In this document: positions 49,969 through 64,000 of the stretch, one piece after another | Numbering within the stretch: the first letter of the stretch is position 1 | How the letters are laid out: each line of letters opens with the position of its first letter | NCBI RefSeq assembly: GCF_035594125.1 | Contig: NC_087151.1 | Span: 22,649,069 to 22,713,068 of the forward strand | Source: Scylla paramamosain | Taxonomy: Eukaryota > Arthropoda > Malacostraca > Decapoda > Portunidae | Length of the DNA: 64,000 nucleotides | Reading direction: 5' to 3' | Position numbers and translations under genes: made by a program | The notes under the pieces: model-generated | Seen by the model: only the letters and a program-made list of their open reading frames with translations | Told to the model about the DNA's origin: nothing | Databases searched by the model: none

Positions 49969-50370
49969 TTAAATGATAAGTGTCTTGAAGGAATTCAATT
50001 TATAGGAAGGTGGAAACACATAATCAGGCATGGAGTTCCAAACTTTACCAGAAAAAGGAATTAATGATTGAGAATACTGGTTAACACTTGCATTAGAGAG
50101 GTGGACAGAATAGGGGTGAGAGAAAGAAGAAAGTCTTGTGCAGAGAGGCCGCAGGCGCAGGGGAGGCATGTAGTTAGCAGGATCACAAGAGCAGTTAGCA
50201 TGAAAATAGCGGCAGAGGGTAGCTAAAGATTTAACATTGCGTCGGTGAGAAAGAAGCTGATGCCAGTCAGTTAGATGAGAGTTGATGATACGAAAATCTT
50301 TTGACTCCACTCTGTCTAAAATAGCCGTATGAGTGGAATCCCCCAAGCATGTGAAGCATATTCCATGCAT
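49969..50370 (-). pseudogene. Line A C-terminal domain (copy j)
   Basis: 133 codons, the longest surviving C-terminal frame: STHTAILDRVESKDFRIINS, LSHRRNVKSLATLCRYFHAN, CTRLSSFSHPYSVHLSNASV, SQSLIPFSGKVWNSMPDYVF and KLNSFKTLII. The terminal KREVSRHL is replaced by KTLII, as in copy e. The function of this domain in the element is not established. Confidence 0.8.
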
Positions 50371-50686
50371 GGACGGATAAGGACCTAGTATAGGCTTAGC
50401 AGCTAGGGGGATGAGAAAAATTGTCGTAGAAGTCTCAGAACACCTAACTTCAAAGAAGCGTTTTCAGCTGGAGATGAATTTTGAAGTTTCTAGTTTAGGT
50501 TATTAAAAAAAACAAAAAAAAAAAACAGATGTTCAGTATAGAAGAGATGAACAATTGATTGTCTTTATACAAGAGAGGATAGTTTTCTGGAAGGTTGTGT
50601 TGAGTTGATTGGTGGAAGAATTGAGTTTTTAAGTCATTAAACAATTAATGCAAACAATTAATCAGAAATTTTAGAGAGATCGAAAG

Positions 50687-51357
50687 TTAGGCATCCTTGC
50701 GTGAACTGTTTACTTCCGGAAGGGTTGAACGTCTATAGAAAGAAATGGAAAAATGCAGGGTGGTATCATCAGCGTTGGATTGGATAGGATAATATGTTTG
50801 GTTTAGAAGATCGTTAATGAGTAATGGGATGACAGTGGGTGACAGGACAGTACACTTAGGAACACCTCTGTTAAAAGATTTAGAAGAACAGTGACCGTCT
50901 ACCACAGGAGAAATAGAACGGTCAGAAAGGAAATTTGTGATGAAGATACAGAGAGAAGAATAGAAGCTGTAGGTGGGTAGTTTGGAAATCAAAGTTTTAG
51001 GCCAGACTCTATTAAAAAATAAAATAATATGTATAAGGCAACAGCAAAAGTTTTACCAAAATCACTCAAAGAGGATGACCGAGATTCAATAAGGAAAGCC
51101 AGATCACGAGTAAAGCGGCCTTGACGGAACCCAAACTGGCGATTAGATAGAAGTTTGTCAAGTGATATATGTTTAATAATCTTCCTGTTGAAGGTAGATT
51201 CAAAAACTTTAGATAGGTAGGAAATTAAAGCAATAGGACGGTAGTTTGAGGGATTAGAATGCCCACCATTTTTAGGAAAAGGCTGAATGTAGGTAAACTT
51301 CCAGCAAGAAGGAAAGGTAGATATTGAGAGGCAGAGTTGAAAGAGCAACTCTGGCAA
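50687..51357 (-). pseudogene. Line A reverse transcriptase (copy j), NADD
   Basis: Two frames: fingers 50989-51357 (FPSCWKFTYIQPFPKNGGHS, NYRPIALISYLSKVFESTFN, QFGFRQGRFTRDLAFLIES) and palm 50687-50992 (ISKLPTYSFYSSLC, FLSDRSISPVVDGHC, CTVLSPTVIPLLINDLLNQ, NADDTTLHF). Motif A is ruined by an AT-rich run at 51015-51030 (LYILFYFLIES). The Y-to-N change in the catalytic box is shared with copy e and so predates the inverted duplication. Confidence 0.8.
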
Positions 51358-53099
51358 GGTGCCAGCACAGAGACACGGTTTCGTAGAAGAAGAGGGACCC
51401 CATCATGTTCATAAGCACTCCGAGGTTTTAGGCCAACGAGGGCGTGGAAAACTTCATTACGAAGAATTTTAATAGGTTGAAAGAAGTAGTCAGAGGGTGG
51501 AGGAGAGGCAGGATAGCAAAGGTTTGAGCGAAGAGTTCAGTTTTAGAAATAGATGTGATAGCAATGGTACCATCTGTTTGAAATAAAGGAGATAAAAAAA
51601 AAGAAGCAAAGTTATTGGAGATGTTTTTGGATAGATGCCAGAAGTCACGAGGGGAGTTAGATCTTGAAAGATTTTGACACTTTCTTTTAATGAAGGAAGT
51701 TTTGGCTACTTAGAGAACAGACTTGGCATGGTCCTGGGCAGATATATAAAGTTCATGAGATTATGGTGTTGGAAGGCTTAAGTACTTTTTTGTAGGCCAC
51801 CTCTCAATTATATACAGCATGAGAACAGGCTGTGTTAAACAAAGGTTTGGAGGGTTTAGGTCGAGAAAAAGAGTGAGGAATGTATGCCTGCCTCTATGCC
51901 AGACACTATCTCCTCTGTTATGTACTCGGCACACAGATACGGGTCTCTGACATATAGTAGTATATAATGTAGTATATAATGTAGAATATAATGAACTCAG
52001 AAATACTCAAAACACACGTTTTTGATAATGTTGTTATACTCCTCCAGAAAGATTAATTTGAATACATTTCAGAGTTTTGGTACGTAACAAGCTTAAAAAC
52101 ACTGAAAAGATATAATTTTAATAATATTGTTTTGTTTTTCAATATTTTTTTTTTATATCTTTATTTATTTATAGAGTACCATTTACGTGTTTTAGCGTTC
52201 TGATAGCTTAGAACATTAAAAACACTCATAATTCACGTTTATGATTATGTTTTCGTTTTCCTATGCTGGCTACTTTTCATGTATCTTGGCTTTTTGTTAC
52301 CAATCAAACAGTTAAACGCTTAAAACACACGCTTTAGGAAATGTTCTGCTTTCTTTCTAAGAATTTTAGCGTTTTGTTACCCAACATGGTGAAACAGACT
52401 CATGACAGTCGTTTTTAGGTAGTGATGTTCTGTTTCTCAGTATAGAGTAATATTAATATGTTTTAGCGTTTCACCACCTATGAACATTAAAAACATTCAT
52501 AAAAGACATTTGCAGTAATATTATTTAGTTTTCCCTTATTAGTTGATTTGCATGTGTTTAACCAATATGGTGCCTAATAGACTGAAAAACTGTCAAAACA
52601 CATGTTTTTGGTACCTAATAAGTTCAATTTTTTTTTTTTTTTTTGGTGGGGGAGGTAATGCTATTCTGTTTCTTTATATAGGTTTCTTTAAATACATTTT
52701 AATATTCTGGTAAGTAACAAGCTCAAAATACTCTTTTTTGATGAAGTTCTTCTATTCCTCCATTAAGAATACTTTCTATCTGTTTTAGCGTTTTGAAAAA
52801 CACTCACAAGAAAAGTTTTTGGGTAATGATGTTTTCTTTTCCAGTATAGTGTGCTTTGCATGGAGTTTGTCATTTTGATACCTAAGAAGTTCAAAAACAT
52901 TTATAATACAGATCTTGGTAATATAGTTGTGTTTTTTCATATAAGTATCTTTATATGCCTTTTGGCGTTTTGATATTTAAAATGGTGAATAAGTCTCATA
53001 ATACACGTTTTTGGTAATCTTGTACTTTTCCTCAATATTATTTAGGTGTTTACCTGATACCTAAGAAAAACAAAAACACTCATAACGCCCGTTTATGAG

Positions 53100-53902
53100 T
53101 ATATCGTTTCGTTTTATTATGTTGGTTACTTTACATGAGTTTTGCGTTCTTGGACCTAACAAACTATAAAACACTTAAAACATACATTATTGGAAATTAT
53201 CTGTTTCTGCAGAAAATATTTTTTGTATACATTATGGCGTTTTTGTACCTAAAATAGTCAATGAGACTCATAATACACGCTTTTAGTAATAATGATTTGC
53301 TTTTCAATATAGAGTAATGCTTATTTGTTTTAGCGTCTCAGCACCTAAAAACCTCATAAAGAACCCTCATAAAACATGCTTGTGAAAATACCGTTTAGTT
53401 TCTTCATAACGACTTAATTTACAAATGTTGAGGCGTTTTGGTATATAATGAATTGAAAAATATTTAAAACACTCATTTTTGGCAATATTGTTCTGTCCCT
53501 CCGGAAAGGGAGTTTTCATGCATTTTAGAGTTTTAGTATGTAAGAAGCTCAAAAGCACTCAAAAGATACGATTATCATAATGATGTTAGTTTCACCATAT
53601 CAGGTGTTTTCCATGCTTTTTAGCGTTTTGATTCCCAATATGCTGAAAACAGGCAAATGACACACTTCTGGTAATGTCGTTTCATCGCCCCATATAGGGT
53701 GCTTTAAATATATCGTTTCGTTTTATTATGTTGGTTACTTTACATGAGATTTTGCGTTCTTGGACCTAACAAACTATAAAACACTTAAAACATACATTAT
53801 TGGATATTATCTGTTTCTCCAGAAAAAGTTTTTTGTATACATTTTGGCGTTTTTGTACCTAAAATAGTCAATGAGACTCATAATACACGCTTTTAGTAAT
53901 AT
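53100..53902 (+). repeat. Recent duplicate of two monomers, 608 bp apart
   Basis: 53100-53292 and 53708-53902 are almost identical (ATATCGTTTCGTTTTATTAT ... ACACGCTTTTAGTAAT), far closer than ordinary monomers, while the sequences flanking each copy differ. Confidence 0.85.
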
Positions 53903-56900
53903 GTTTTGGTACATAAGAAGCTCAAAAACACTTAATAAACAATTTATTTGTGAAGCTATTCTGTTTCTCCATGAGGGGTATTCTTCATGCCTTTTAGCAT
54001 TTTGCTACGTAAAAGCTGAAGAAAATAAAAAAAACATGTTTTTTACAATGTTATCTTCTTTTCCAATATAATATGCTTTACAAGCGCTTTGGCGCTTTGG
54101 TATCTAACAAGTTAAAAAACAGTCATAATGCTGGTGTTTGGTAATGTGGATGTGTTTCTTAATAAAGGATTCTTTGTATGCATTTTGAAGATTTCGTAAC
54201 TAACATAGTGAATAATATTCATAATGAATGTTTTTCTTGATGTTGTTTTGTTTCTCAATATAGAGGACTATTTTCGTGTTTTAGCGTTCTGATATTTAAC
54301 AAAAATAAATAAATTAATAAAATTAAATAAATAAATAAATAAAAATAAATAAATAAAATAAAATAATGTAAAAAATAAATAAATTATACTGATTGGTGAC
54401 TATATCGTTTCGTTTCCCTATATAGGCTACTTTGCATGTGTTTTGGCGTTTTTTTTACCTAACAAAGTGAAAATAAAAACAAGTTTTTGGAAATACTGTT
54501 ATGTTTCTCTCCATTAGGTGTTCATTGTATGCATTTTGGCGTTTCGATACGTAACACGGTGAATCACATTTATAATAGACATATTTTTCATTTATTTATT
54601 TTTATTTTTTTCTAATACTGAGTATTATTCATATCATTTAGTATTTCAGCACCAAAGAACTTTAAAAACATTCATAAGATCCCCAGATTGGCTAATTGCC
54701 ATGTTACCATATTTCCATGGCACTTTGCTACCTAATAAACTAAAAAAAACACTCATAATACACGTTTTTGATAATGTCCTTTTGTTCCTTCAGTAAGGAT
54801 GTTTTCATGTATCTTAGAGTTTTGGTACGTAAGAAGTCCAATAACACTCAAAAGACAAGATTCTGATATTGTTGTTTAGTTTTCTAATATATGGTGTTCA
54901 TGATTCTTAGCGGTTTGCTGCCTAATATTCTGAAAAACACGGAGACGACACGTTTCTGGTCATGTCATTTAATTATCCATAATGCATGCTTTGCATGCAT
55001 TTTGGCGTTTTATAACCTAAAAAAAAAAAAAAAGAACACTAAAAACACACATTTTTGATGAAGTTCTTATTCTCCATAAAGGGTGTTTTACGTGCATTGT
55101 GGCGTTTTTGTACATTATAAGCAAAAAAATAGTCAAAAGCCACGTTTTTGGGTACTGTTTTCTTTTCCGAAATAATGTGCTTTAAATGTTGTTTGGAGTT
55201 TTCGTATCTAACAAGATAAAGAAAAAAAAAATTCAAAATACACTTTTTTGATGTTCTTTTTTCCATAATAGATGTTTTACATGCGTTTTACCGTTTTGGT
55301 ACTTAGGAAGCTGAAAAAAGAGCAATGTTTTTAGTGATTTTATTTTCCAAAATAGTGTGCCTTGCATGATACAGGTTTTTGAAAATATACTTTTTTTTTT
55401 TTAATAAACGGTTCTTTGTATGTGTATTGGCGTTTTGGTACCTAACATGGTAAATAAGACAATACATGTTTTTTGTATTTTTTTTCAATATGGGGTACTA
55501 TTCAAGTGTTTTAGCATTCTAATGGTAAAAACATCAAAAACACTCATAATTTACGTTTTTGATTATATCGTTTCGTTTCCCTCTTTCGGGTACTTTACAT
55601 GTGTTTTGGGGTTTGGTAGCTAATAAATAACACTTTAAACACACGTTTTTAGAAATGTTGTTCTCTATCTCTAGAAAAGTTTTTTTTTTATGTATTTTGG
55701 TGTTTTGATACTTAACATGATGGAACACACTCATAATACACGTATTTGGTAATGATTTTTTTTTTTCTTTTTAGGACAGAGAAATATTCATATGTTTTAG
55801 AGATTCAGCACCTATGAACCTTAAAAAAGCACTCATGAGACACGTTTCCGGTAATATTTTTTTAGTTTCCCCATACTAGCATATGTTTAGGCTTTTTCTC
55901 ACGTAATGAACTGAAAAAAAAAAAAACACTAAAACACACGTTTCTGGTAATGTTATATTCCTCTTGAAAGAGTGTTTTGTATGCATTTTTAGAATGTTGG
56001 TACGTAAGAAGCTCAAAAACACAAAAGTCATGATTTTAGTAATATTGTTTACAGGGTTCCTATATTGGATGTTTTCCATGATTTTTAGCAATTTTGTGCT
56101 CTATATGCTCAAAAACACACAAATGACACGTTTTTGGTAAAAGCGTTTAATTACCCTACATAGGATGCTTTGCTTACATTTTGGCGTTCTGGTACCTAAC
56201 AAGCTCAAAAAACACTAAAAATACACTTTTTTCAAGAATTTGTTTTGTTTCTGTATAATGCGTGTTTTGCATGCTTTTTACCGTTTTGGTTCTTAAGAAG
56301 CTGAAAAAAACAACAAAAAAACACAAGAGTTAGGTTTTTGGTAATGTATTCTTTTCTATTATAGTGAGCTTTAAATGCTCTGCTGCGTTTTGATATGTAA
56401 CAATTTCAGTCTTAATACAGATTTTTGGTAATGTAAAAGTGTTTCTTCATATATATTTCATTGCATATATTTTGTCGTTTTGGTACCTAATATGGTGAAT
56501 AGAACTCAATACACGTTTTTGTTAAAGTTGTACTGTTTCTCACTATAGAAGACAATTCACGTGTTTTAGTGTTTTGATACCTTAGAACATAAAAAGAAAC
56601 ACTCATAGTACACGTTTGTGATTATATCGTTTCTTTTCACTATACAGGCTACGTTGCATGTATTTGGTAATTTGGTACCTAACAAACTCAAAAATACTTA
56701 AAACACACGTTTTTTTTAAATGTTCTGTTTCTCCAGAAACTGTTATATGGCGTTTTGGTATTTAACATGGCTAATGACACTCACAATACAAGTCTTTTGG
56801 TAATGAAGTTATGTTGCCTCAATATAGAGTAATATTCATATGCTTTAGCGTTTCACCTCATAAGAACCTTAAACACTCAAAAGACATGTTTGTGGTAATA

Positions 56901-56921
56901 TCGATTAGTTTCCCCGAATAG

Positions 56922-56987
56922 GCTACTTTTCACCTAAAACGCACGTTTTAGGTGAAAAGTAGCGTTTTCAGAAAAGATGCTTTTCTG
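56922..56987. repeat. Two adjacent perfect hairpins unique to the right arm
   Basis: Hairpin 1: 56922-56940 pairs with 56945-56963 (19-bp arms, loop GCAC). Hairpin 2: CAGAAAAG (56969-56976), ATG, CTTTTCTG (56980-56987). The left-arm partner near 18465-18510 has only the single-copy form. Confidence 0.85.
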
Positions 56988-59290
56988 CTTCTACAGAACG
57001 AGTTTTAGAGCTTTTCAGAGTTTTTTATATAAGATAAGATGTTATGTAAGATGATGAAAACACTCAAACGACACGATTTTTGTAATGTTGTTTAGATTTC
57101 TCATAAAGGTAGTTTTCCATGCTTTTTACCGTTTGAGTGTCTAATATGATGAAAAACACACAAAAGAAACGTTTCTTGTATTGTCGTTTCATTACCCTAT
57201 ATAGGGTGTTTTCCATGCATTTTGGCGTTTTGGTATCTAACAAGCTAAAAAAATACTCAAAATACATTTTTTGATGATGTTCTTTTTCATTCTTAGTAAC
57301 GGGTGTTTTGAATATGTTTTAACGTTTTGTTACGTAAAAGCACTCAAAAGCCGCGATTTTGGAAATATTTTTATTTTTTTCTTACATATATAGTGTGCTT
57401 TCCATGCACTTTGACGTTTTGGCACCTAACAAGTTCAAAAACAGGATTTTGGTAATAGAGTTATCTTTTTCCAAATAGGTTTTTTTTTTTTTATGAATTT
57501 TGGCGTTTTGATGTCTAACGGGGTGAGAAAGACTCACAATACACTTTTTTTTTTTCTGTAATATTGTTGTTTCTGAATATAGAGTACTATTCACGTGTTT
57601 CAGCATTCTGATACCTAAGAACATCTAAAACTCTCATAATACATGTTTGTGATTTTTATCGTTTCGTTTTCCTATATTAGCTAATTTCCATGTGTTTTGG
57701 CATTTTGGTACCTAGCATACTGCAAAAAAAAAAAAAAAAAAATGTTTTTGAAGTTTTTCTGTTTCTTTAGATAGGGTTCTTTGTATGTATTTTGATATTT
57801 TGGTACCTTATATGGTGAATCACACTTATAGTACACGTTTTTGGTGATGATGTTCTATTCTCAATATTACTAATAATTAATATTAATTAAAATTAATAAT
57901 ATTAATATGTTATGGCGCTTCAGCCCCTCAGAATCTTTAAACACTCATAAGGCATGTTTGTGGTGATATATTTTATTTTCCCTATATTGGCTACTTTTGA
58001 TGTGTTTTAGAGTTTTTGTACCTAATAAACTAAAAAAAAAAAAAAAATGCTCCAAACACACGTGTTTGGTATTGTTGATCTGTTGCTTCATAAAGGGTGT
58101 TTCATATGCATTTTAGAGATTTCATTTGGTAGAAGCTCAGAAACATTAAAGTGACACGATTTTTGTAATATTGTTTAACTTTCTTATATAGGTTTTTTTT
58201 TTCCCATGTTTATTTATTTATTTATTTTTTTTTTTATAGTTTTGTGCGTAATATGCTCAATAACACGCAAATGACACGTTTCTGTTACGTTGTTTCATTA
58301 CCGAATATAGGGTGCTAAGAATGCATTTTTGATGTTTTGGTATCTAACACGCTCAAAAACACTCAAAATACACATTTTGGATGTTGTTCTGTTTTTTTTG
58401 TTTTGTTTTTTCTATTAAGCGGTGTTTTGCATGCGAGGCTGTTGTCTTTAACGTTCGAGAATAGAGTGTAAAAAAGGTGTCTGCTCTAACCTCTTAAACT
58501 ACTGCACTATTGCTTTAGTTTCCTGCCCCTCTGAAGTTTTGAATATATCCTGATTCTTAAATATCTATCATTTCACGACCATACATGTGATCGCCAGTAT
58601 GGGTTCAGTCATGGCCGCTCTACTGGCCATCCTTACTGAGTCTTGGTCATCTTCTTTTAAGGATTTTGTGAAACTTTCGCTGTTGCCTAAGATATATCAA
58701 AAAGGTTTTGACAGAATTTGGCACGATCTTTAATTTCCAAAGTACCTTCCTACCTACTTACCTTCTATCCTTTTCTCTGTAATTTCACCTCAAATGTCCT
58801 TTCTGTCCGTTTTATTATTGCTGTTGTAGGCGGAGACTATTCTTCTCCTAAGTCTACGTATTAACAGTGGTGTTCCTATTATTCATTAATGATCTAAGAC
58901 AAAATTCTTGTCTTATCCACTTCTACGCCGTTACCACTATGCACTTTCCTACGTCTTTTCGTAGACGTCCAACCCTTTAGAAGCTAAACAGCTCACGTCG
59001 GGAAGCCACACTACGCCAGACTTCTAATTTCTTTAAATTTCTGTTTGGGGTAGATTAATTCCTCAAAAACTCAATTCCTTCATATATCAACTTAACAGAG
59101 CGTTCCAGATAACTATCCCCTCTTTTTTATTGACACTCAGCTGTCCCCTGCTGCTACATTGAACTTCGTCTGTCTGTCTTTCATTAATAATCTAAGCTGG
59201 AAACTTCACATCTCATCTCTAGCTAAAACAGCTTATATGAAGTTAGGCATTCAGAGTCGTCCCCGCCAGTTTTTCTCACCCCCCCCCCCC

Positions 59291-59850
<560 letters not shown>

Positions 59851-60318
59851 GTATAGGTTCCACTCATACTGCTCTTTTATACAGGGTGAAATAAAGAGTT
59901 TTTCGTCCTATCAATTTCTCTAACTGTTTGTCTTCAGCCCTTCTCTCATCGCTGCAATGTTGCATCTCTTAATATCTTCTAATGCCTTTTTCAGGCTAAC
60001 TGCTATTAAGATCTTACTGACTGCATGCCTCCTCTCCTCCCGCGGCTTTGCTGTACAAAACTTTATACCTTCTCCCACCCCTATTCTGTCCATCTCTCTA
60101 ATGCAAGATTACCAGTATTCTCAGTCATTCATCACTGAAACTCTCTTCCTGCTTATGTATTTCCTTCCTCCTATGACTTGAACTCTTTCAAAGTAGGCTT
60201 TAAGACACTATCCTCCAATTTTGGATCATTCTTTTTGACCTCGGTTTGGGAACTGGCACTCAAGTGGGCCTTTTTCGAACTTTTGATTGCCCTTGACCAG
60301 TGTCACTCTTACATAAAA

Positions 60319-60383
60319 AAAAAAAAAAAAAAACAACAACATGAACGACAACATCAACAACAAAAACAACAACAACGACGACG

Positions 60384-60421
<38 letters not shown>

Positions 60422-60480
60422 AACAACAATAACATCAACAACAACAACAACAACAGCAATAATAGTATCAACAAAGAACG
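60319..60480. repeat. (AAC)n microsatellite following Line A poly(A)
   Basis: AAC triplets with ATC, GAC and AAT variants. It starts directly at the A-tail of copy k, consistent with growth from the tail. Confidence 0.9.
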
Positions 60481-61866
<1,386 letters not shown>

Positions 61867-61934
<68 letters not shown>

Positions 61935-61937
61935 GTT
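61867..61937. repeat. (ATT)n microsatellite at the outer arm boundary
   Basis: About 24 ATT triplets; the mirror of (AAT)n at 2338-2413. Confidence 0.93.
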
Positions 61938-63062
61938 ATTAAAAAAGGCATGGAATCTATTTTATATTGGAATACAAAACAATACTGCCAAATACGTGTC
62001 TTTTCAGTGTTTGTGAGCTTTTTGTGTAATGAAACGCTAAATCGAATGCCAAAAAAAATAAATAAATTATTGCAAAACAGAATAGCATTACCAAAAACGT
62101 CTTTTTGAGATTCTTACCTACAACAAAAACGGCAAAATGCATGAAAAATACACTGTATGGGAAACAATACGATATTACAAGAAACATGTATTACAGGTGT
62201 TTCTGAATTTCTTAGGTACCAAAACAGTAAAACGCGTGATTTGCACTTTCTATTTACTAGAAAAGAACAGCATTGACAAATATATATTTTTTTATTTATT
62301 TATTTATTCTTTATGTTGTTTTGTATCAAAACGACAAAATGGATGCAAAACACTCCTTAAGGAAAAACAAAAGGACATTACGAGAAACAAGTGTTTTTGA
62401 GCTGTTTAACTGCCAAAACTCTAAAATGTGTTAATAGTACCCTATATGGTGAAACAAAACTACATTATAAAAAAACGCTTATTTTGAATGATTCTTTTTT
62501 CACATTGTTAGGTACCAAAGGGACAAAATGCATTTAAAGCACTCTGTATGGGGAAATGAAATGACATTACAAGAAACAATTCTTTAGAGTGTTTATGAGC
62601 TCGTTAGGCATCAAAATGCTATAACGCATGGAAAGCACTCTATATTGGAATACAAAGGCACATTACGAAAAGCGTGCCTTTTGAGTGGTTTTGAGCTTCT
62701 TATGTATCAGATCGCTAAGATAAATACTAAACATCCATTGTGGAGAAACAGAATAACATTACCAAAAATGTGTGTTTATATGGTGAAACAAAACGACATT
62801 ACCTGAAACGTGTATTATTGTTTTTGACCTTCTCAGGTACTAATATCCTAAAACGCGTAAATAACAATCCATATGTAGAAACTGATCAACATTACCAAAA
62901 GCGTGTATTTAGGTATTTTTTCACAATGTTAGGTACCAAAACACGAAAATACCTATATACCCCATATAAAGTGATTTCACTTTATATGGGGAAAAGAAAC
63001 GTTACCAGATAAGTGTCTTTTTAGTGTTTTAGGCAACAAAAAGCTAAAATGCTTAGAAAGCA
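61938..63062 (-). repeat. Five-monomer HOR satellite, reverse orientation (outer right arm)
   Basis: Inverted counterpart of 1216-2337 (2143 pairs with 62137). It includes the hairpin at 62960-62991. No gene is present. Confidence 0.9.
62960..62991. repeat. Perfect hairpin, mirror of 1293-1322
   Basis: CCCCATATAAAGTGA, TT, TCACTTTATATGGGG: 15-bp arms with a 2-base loop. Confidence 0.85.
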
Positions 63063-64000
63063 CCCTAGCAGCTGGGAGGGGATGACAGAAAAAAAAAAAC
63101 TGGCAGAGACGTCTCAGAACACCTAACTTCATAGAAGCTGTTTTAGCTATATATGAGATGTGAAGTTTCCACTTCAGATTATAAGTAAAGGACAGACCGA
63201 GAATGTTCAGTGTAGAAAAGGGGACAGTTAAGTGTCACTGAAGAAGACGGGATAGTTGTCTGAAAGGTTGTGTCGAGTTAATTGGAGGAATTTTTTTTTT
63301 GAGGCATTGAACAATACCAAGTTTGTTCTGCCCGAGTCAGAAATTTAAAAAAAAATCAGTAGCCAGGCGTTCTGTGGCTTCCCTGCGTGAAACGTTTACG
63401 TCCTGAAGTGTTGGACGTCTATGAAAAGACGTGAAAAAGTGCAGGGTGGTATCATCAGCATAGGAGAGGAAAGAACAAAAAGTTTGGTTTAGAAGGTCAT
63501 TGATGAATAATAAGGAGAGAGTGGGTGATAGGACAGAACCCTGAGGAACACTACTGTTAATAGATTTAGGAGAAGAACAGTCACCATCTACCACAGTAGC
63601 AATAGAACGGTCAGAAAGGAAACTTGAGATGAAGTTACAGAGAGAAGGATAGAAGCCGTAGAAGGATAGTTTGGAAATAAAAGCTTTGTGCCAAATTCTA
63701 TCAAAAGCTTTTCATATATCCAAGGCAACAGCAAGAGTTTCACCAAAATCTCTAAAAGAGGATGACCAAGACTCAGTAAAGAAAGCCAGATCACCAGTAG
63801 AGCGGCCTTGACTGAACCCATACTGGCGATCAGATAGAAGGTTGTTTAAGAATCTTCCTGTTCAAAAACTTTAGATAGGCAGGGAATTAAAACAATAGGA
63901 CGGCAGTTCGAGGGATTAGAACGGTCACCCTTTTTAGGAACAAGCTGAATGTAGACAAATTTCCAGCAAGAAGGAAGGGTAGATGTTGACAGACAGAGCT
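63063..64000 (-). mobile_element. Line A copy l: RT segment, mirror of copy a
   Basis: Minus-strand Line A from the same satellite junction as copy a (GCACCCTAGCAGCTGGGAGG) through palm and fingers to the window edge. YADD is at 63462-63451. It shares the AACAGGAAGATTCTTAAAC deletion with copies a and c. The element continues beyond the window. Confidence 0.92.
63337..63821 (-). pseudogene. Line A reverse transcriptase palm (copy l)
   Basis: Two abutting frames. 63588-63821 reads the motif A region in the wrong frame, as in copy a. 63337-63594 reads VDGDCSSPKSINSSVPQGSV, LLFINDLLNQ, SYADDTTLHF, RREATERLA. The G of GVPQG has become S. The shared misframing with copies a and c shows a common defective ancestor. 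Confidence 0.78.

Larger units (their letters stand above)
49824..51955 (-). mobile_element. Line A copy j: mirror duplicate of copy e, 5' shortened
   Basis: Minus strand from the tail at 49824 to the linker coding RDPYLCAE near 51950. It carries the same poly-T insertion (as poly-A at 50503-50525), the same NADD box (50776-50765) and the same TTCAAGACACTTATCATTTAAG end as copy e. It stops at GTCAGAGACCCG, about 600 bp short of e's start, where a short TAGTATATAATG repeat leads into satellite. Comparing about 470 aligned bases of the 3' part with copy e by eye I counted about 22 differences. Confidence 0.92.
51956..58433 (+). repeat. Eleven-monomer HOR satellite array, forward orientation (right arm)
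   Basis: About 6.5 kb, inverted counterpart of 13961-23950. Anchor pairs are 53345/21420, 54700/20700, 55420/20013, 57015/18440, 57890/17560 and 58235/16433. Diagnostic forward words (CAGCACCTA..., CACCACCTATGAAC) are near 52468, 53340, 54645, 55806, 56845 and 57912. An AAAT-rich stretch lies at 54300-54390. No gene is present. Confidence 0.9.

Overview
This window looks like heterochromatic, repeat-only DNA from an animal nuclear genome, most likely an arthropod and plausibly a decapod crustacean. That placement is an inference from the style of the LINEs and the very long (AT)n, (AC)n and (AG)n microsatellites. There is no host gene, tRNA, rRNA or prokaryotic feature I can support. Nearly every open frame is a LINE remnant or an accidental frame through satellite or microsatellite DNA.

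Four things fill the window. (1) A satellite with a monomer of about 96 bp, AT-rich, with a conserved core GGTACCAAAACGCCAAAATGCATGC (here split as GGTACCAAAACGCC + AAAATGCATGC), organised in two higher-order repeats (HORs): a five-monomer unit of about 480 bp (1.2-2.3, 3.2-10.85, 31.3-33.1, 35.5-39.8 and 61.9-63.1 kb) and an eleven-monomer unit of about 1.05 kb (14.0-30.5, 39.8-43.2, 45.9-49.8 and 52.0-58.4 kb). (2) About a dozen broken copies of one non-LTR retrotransposon, called 'Line A' here, with an APE-type endonuclease and a reverse transcriptase. (3) One much younger CR1-like LINE, 'Line B' (14.15-16.43 kb, minus strand), whose reverse-transcriptase frame is interrupted only by one in-frame TAG. 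(4) A Penelope-like fragment (33.09-33.49 kb, minus strand) with a hammerhead-like core.

The large-scale layout is one imperfect inverted duplication. 13.77-31.02 kb reappears on the opposite strand at 45.42-58.61 kb, and about 0.29-2.4 kb reappears at 61.9-64.0 kb. Mirror partners share LINE lesions, LINE/satellite junctions and monomer-specific oddities. A spacer of about 14.4 kb (31.02-45.42 kb) separates the inner arms; 2.4-13.8 kb and 58.6-61.9 kb are arm-specific. Because one arm lacks Line B, the other arm supplies its exact empty site. The arms also show post-duplication changes: loss or gain of about eight monomers, arm-specific AT expansions, and a de novo hairpin.

No gene cooperation or operon logic applies. 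The interest is in how the satellite, LINEs and inversions built each other: the eleven-monomer HOR can be read as a deletion and hybrid derivative of the five-monomer HOR, and several Line A fragments seem to have spread with the satellite rather than by retrotransposition.
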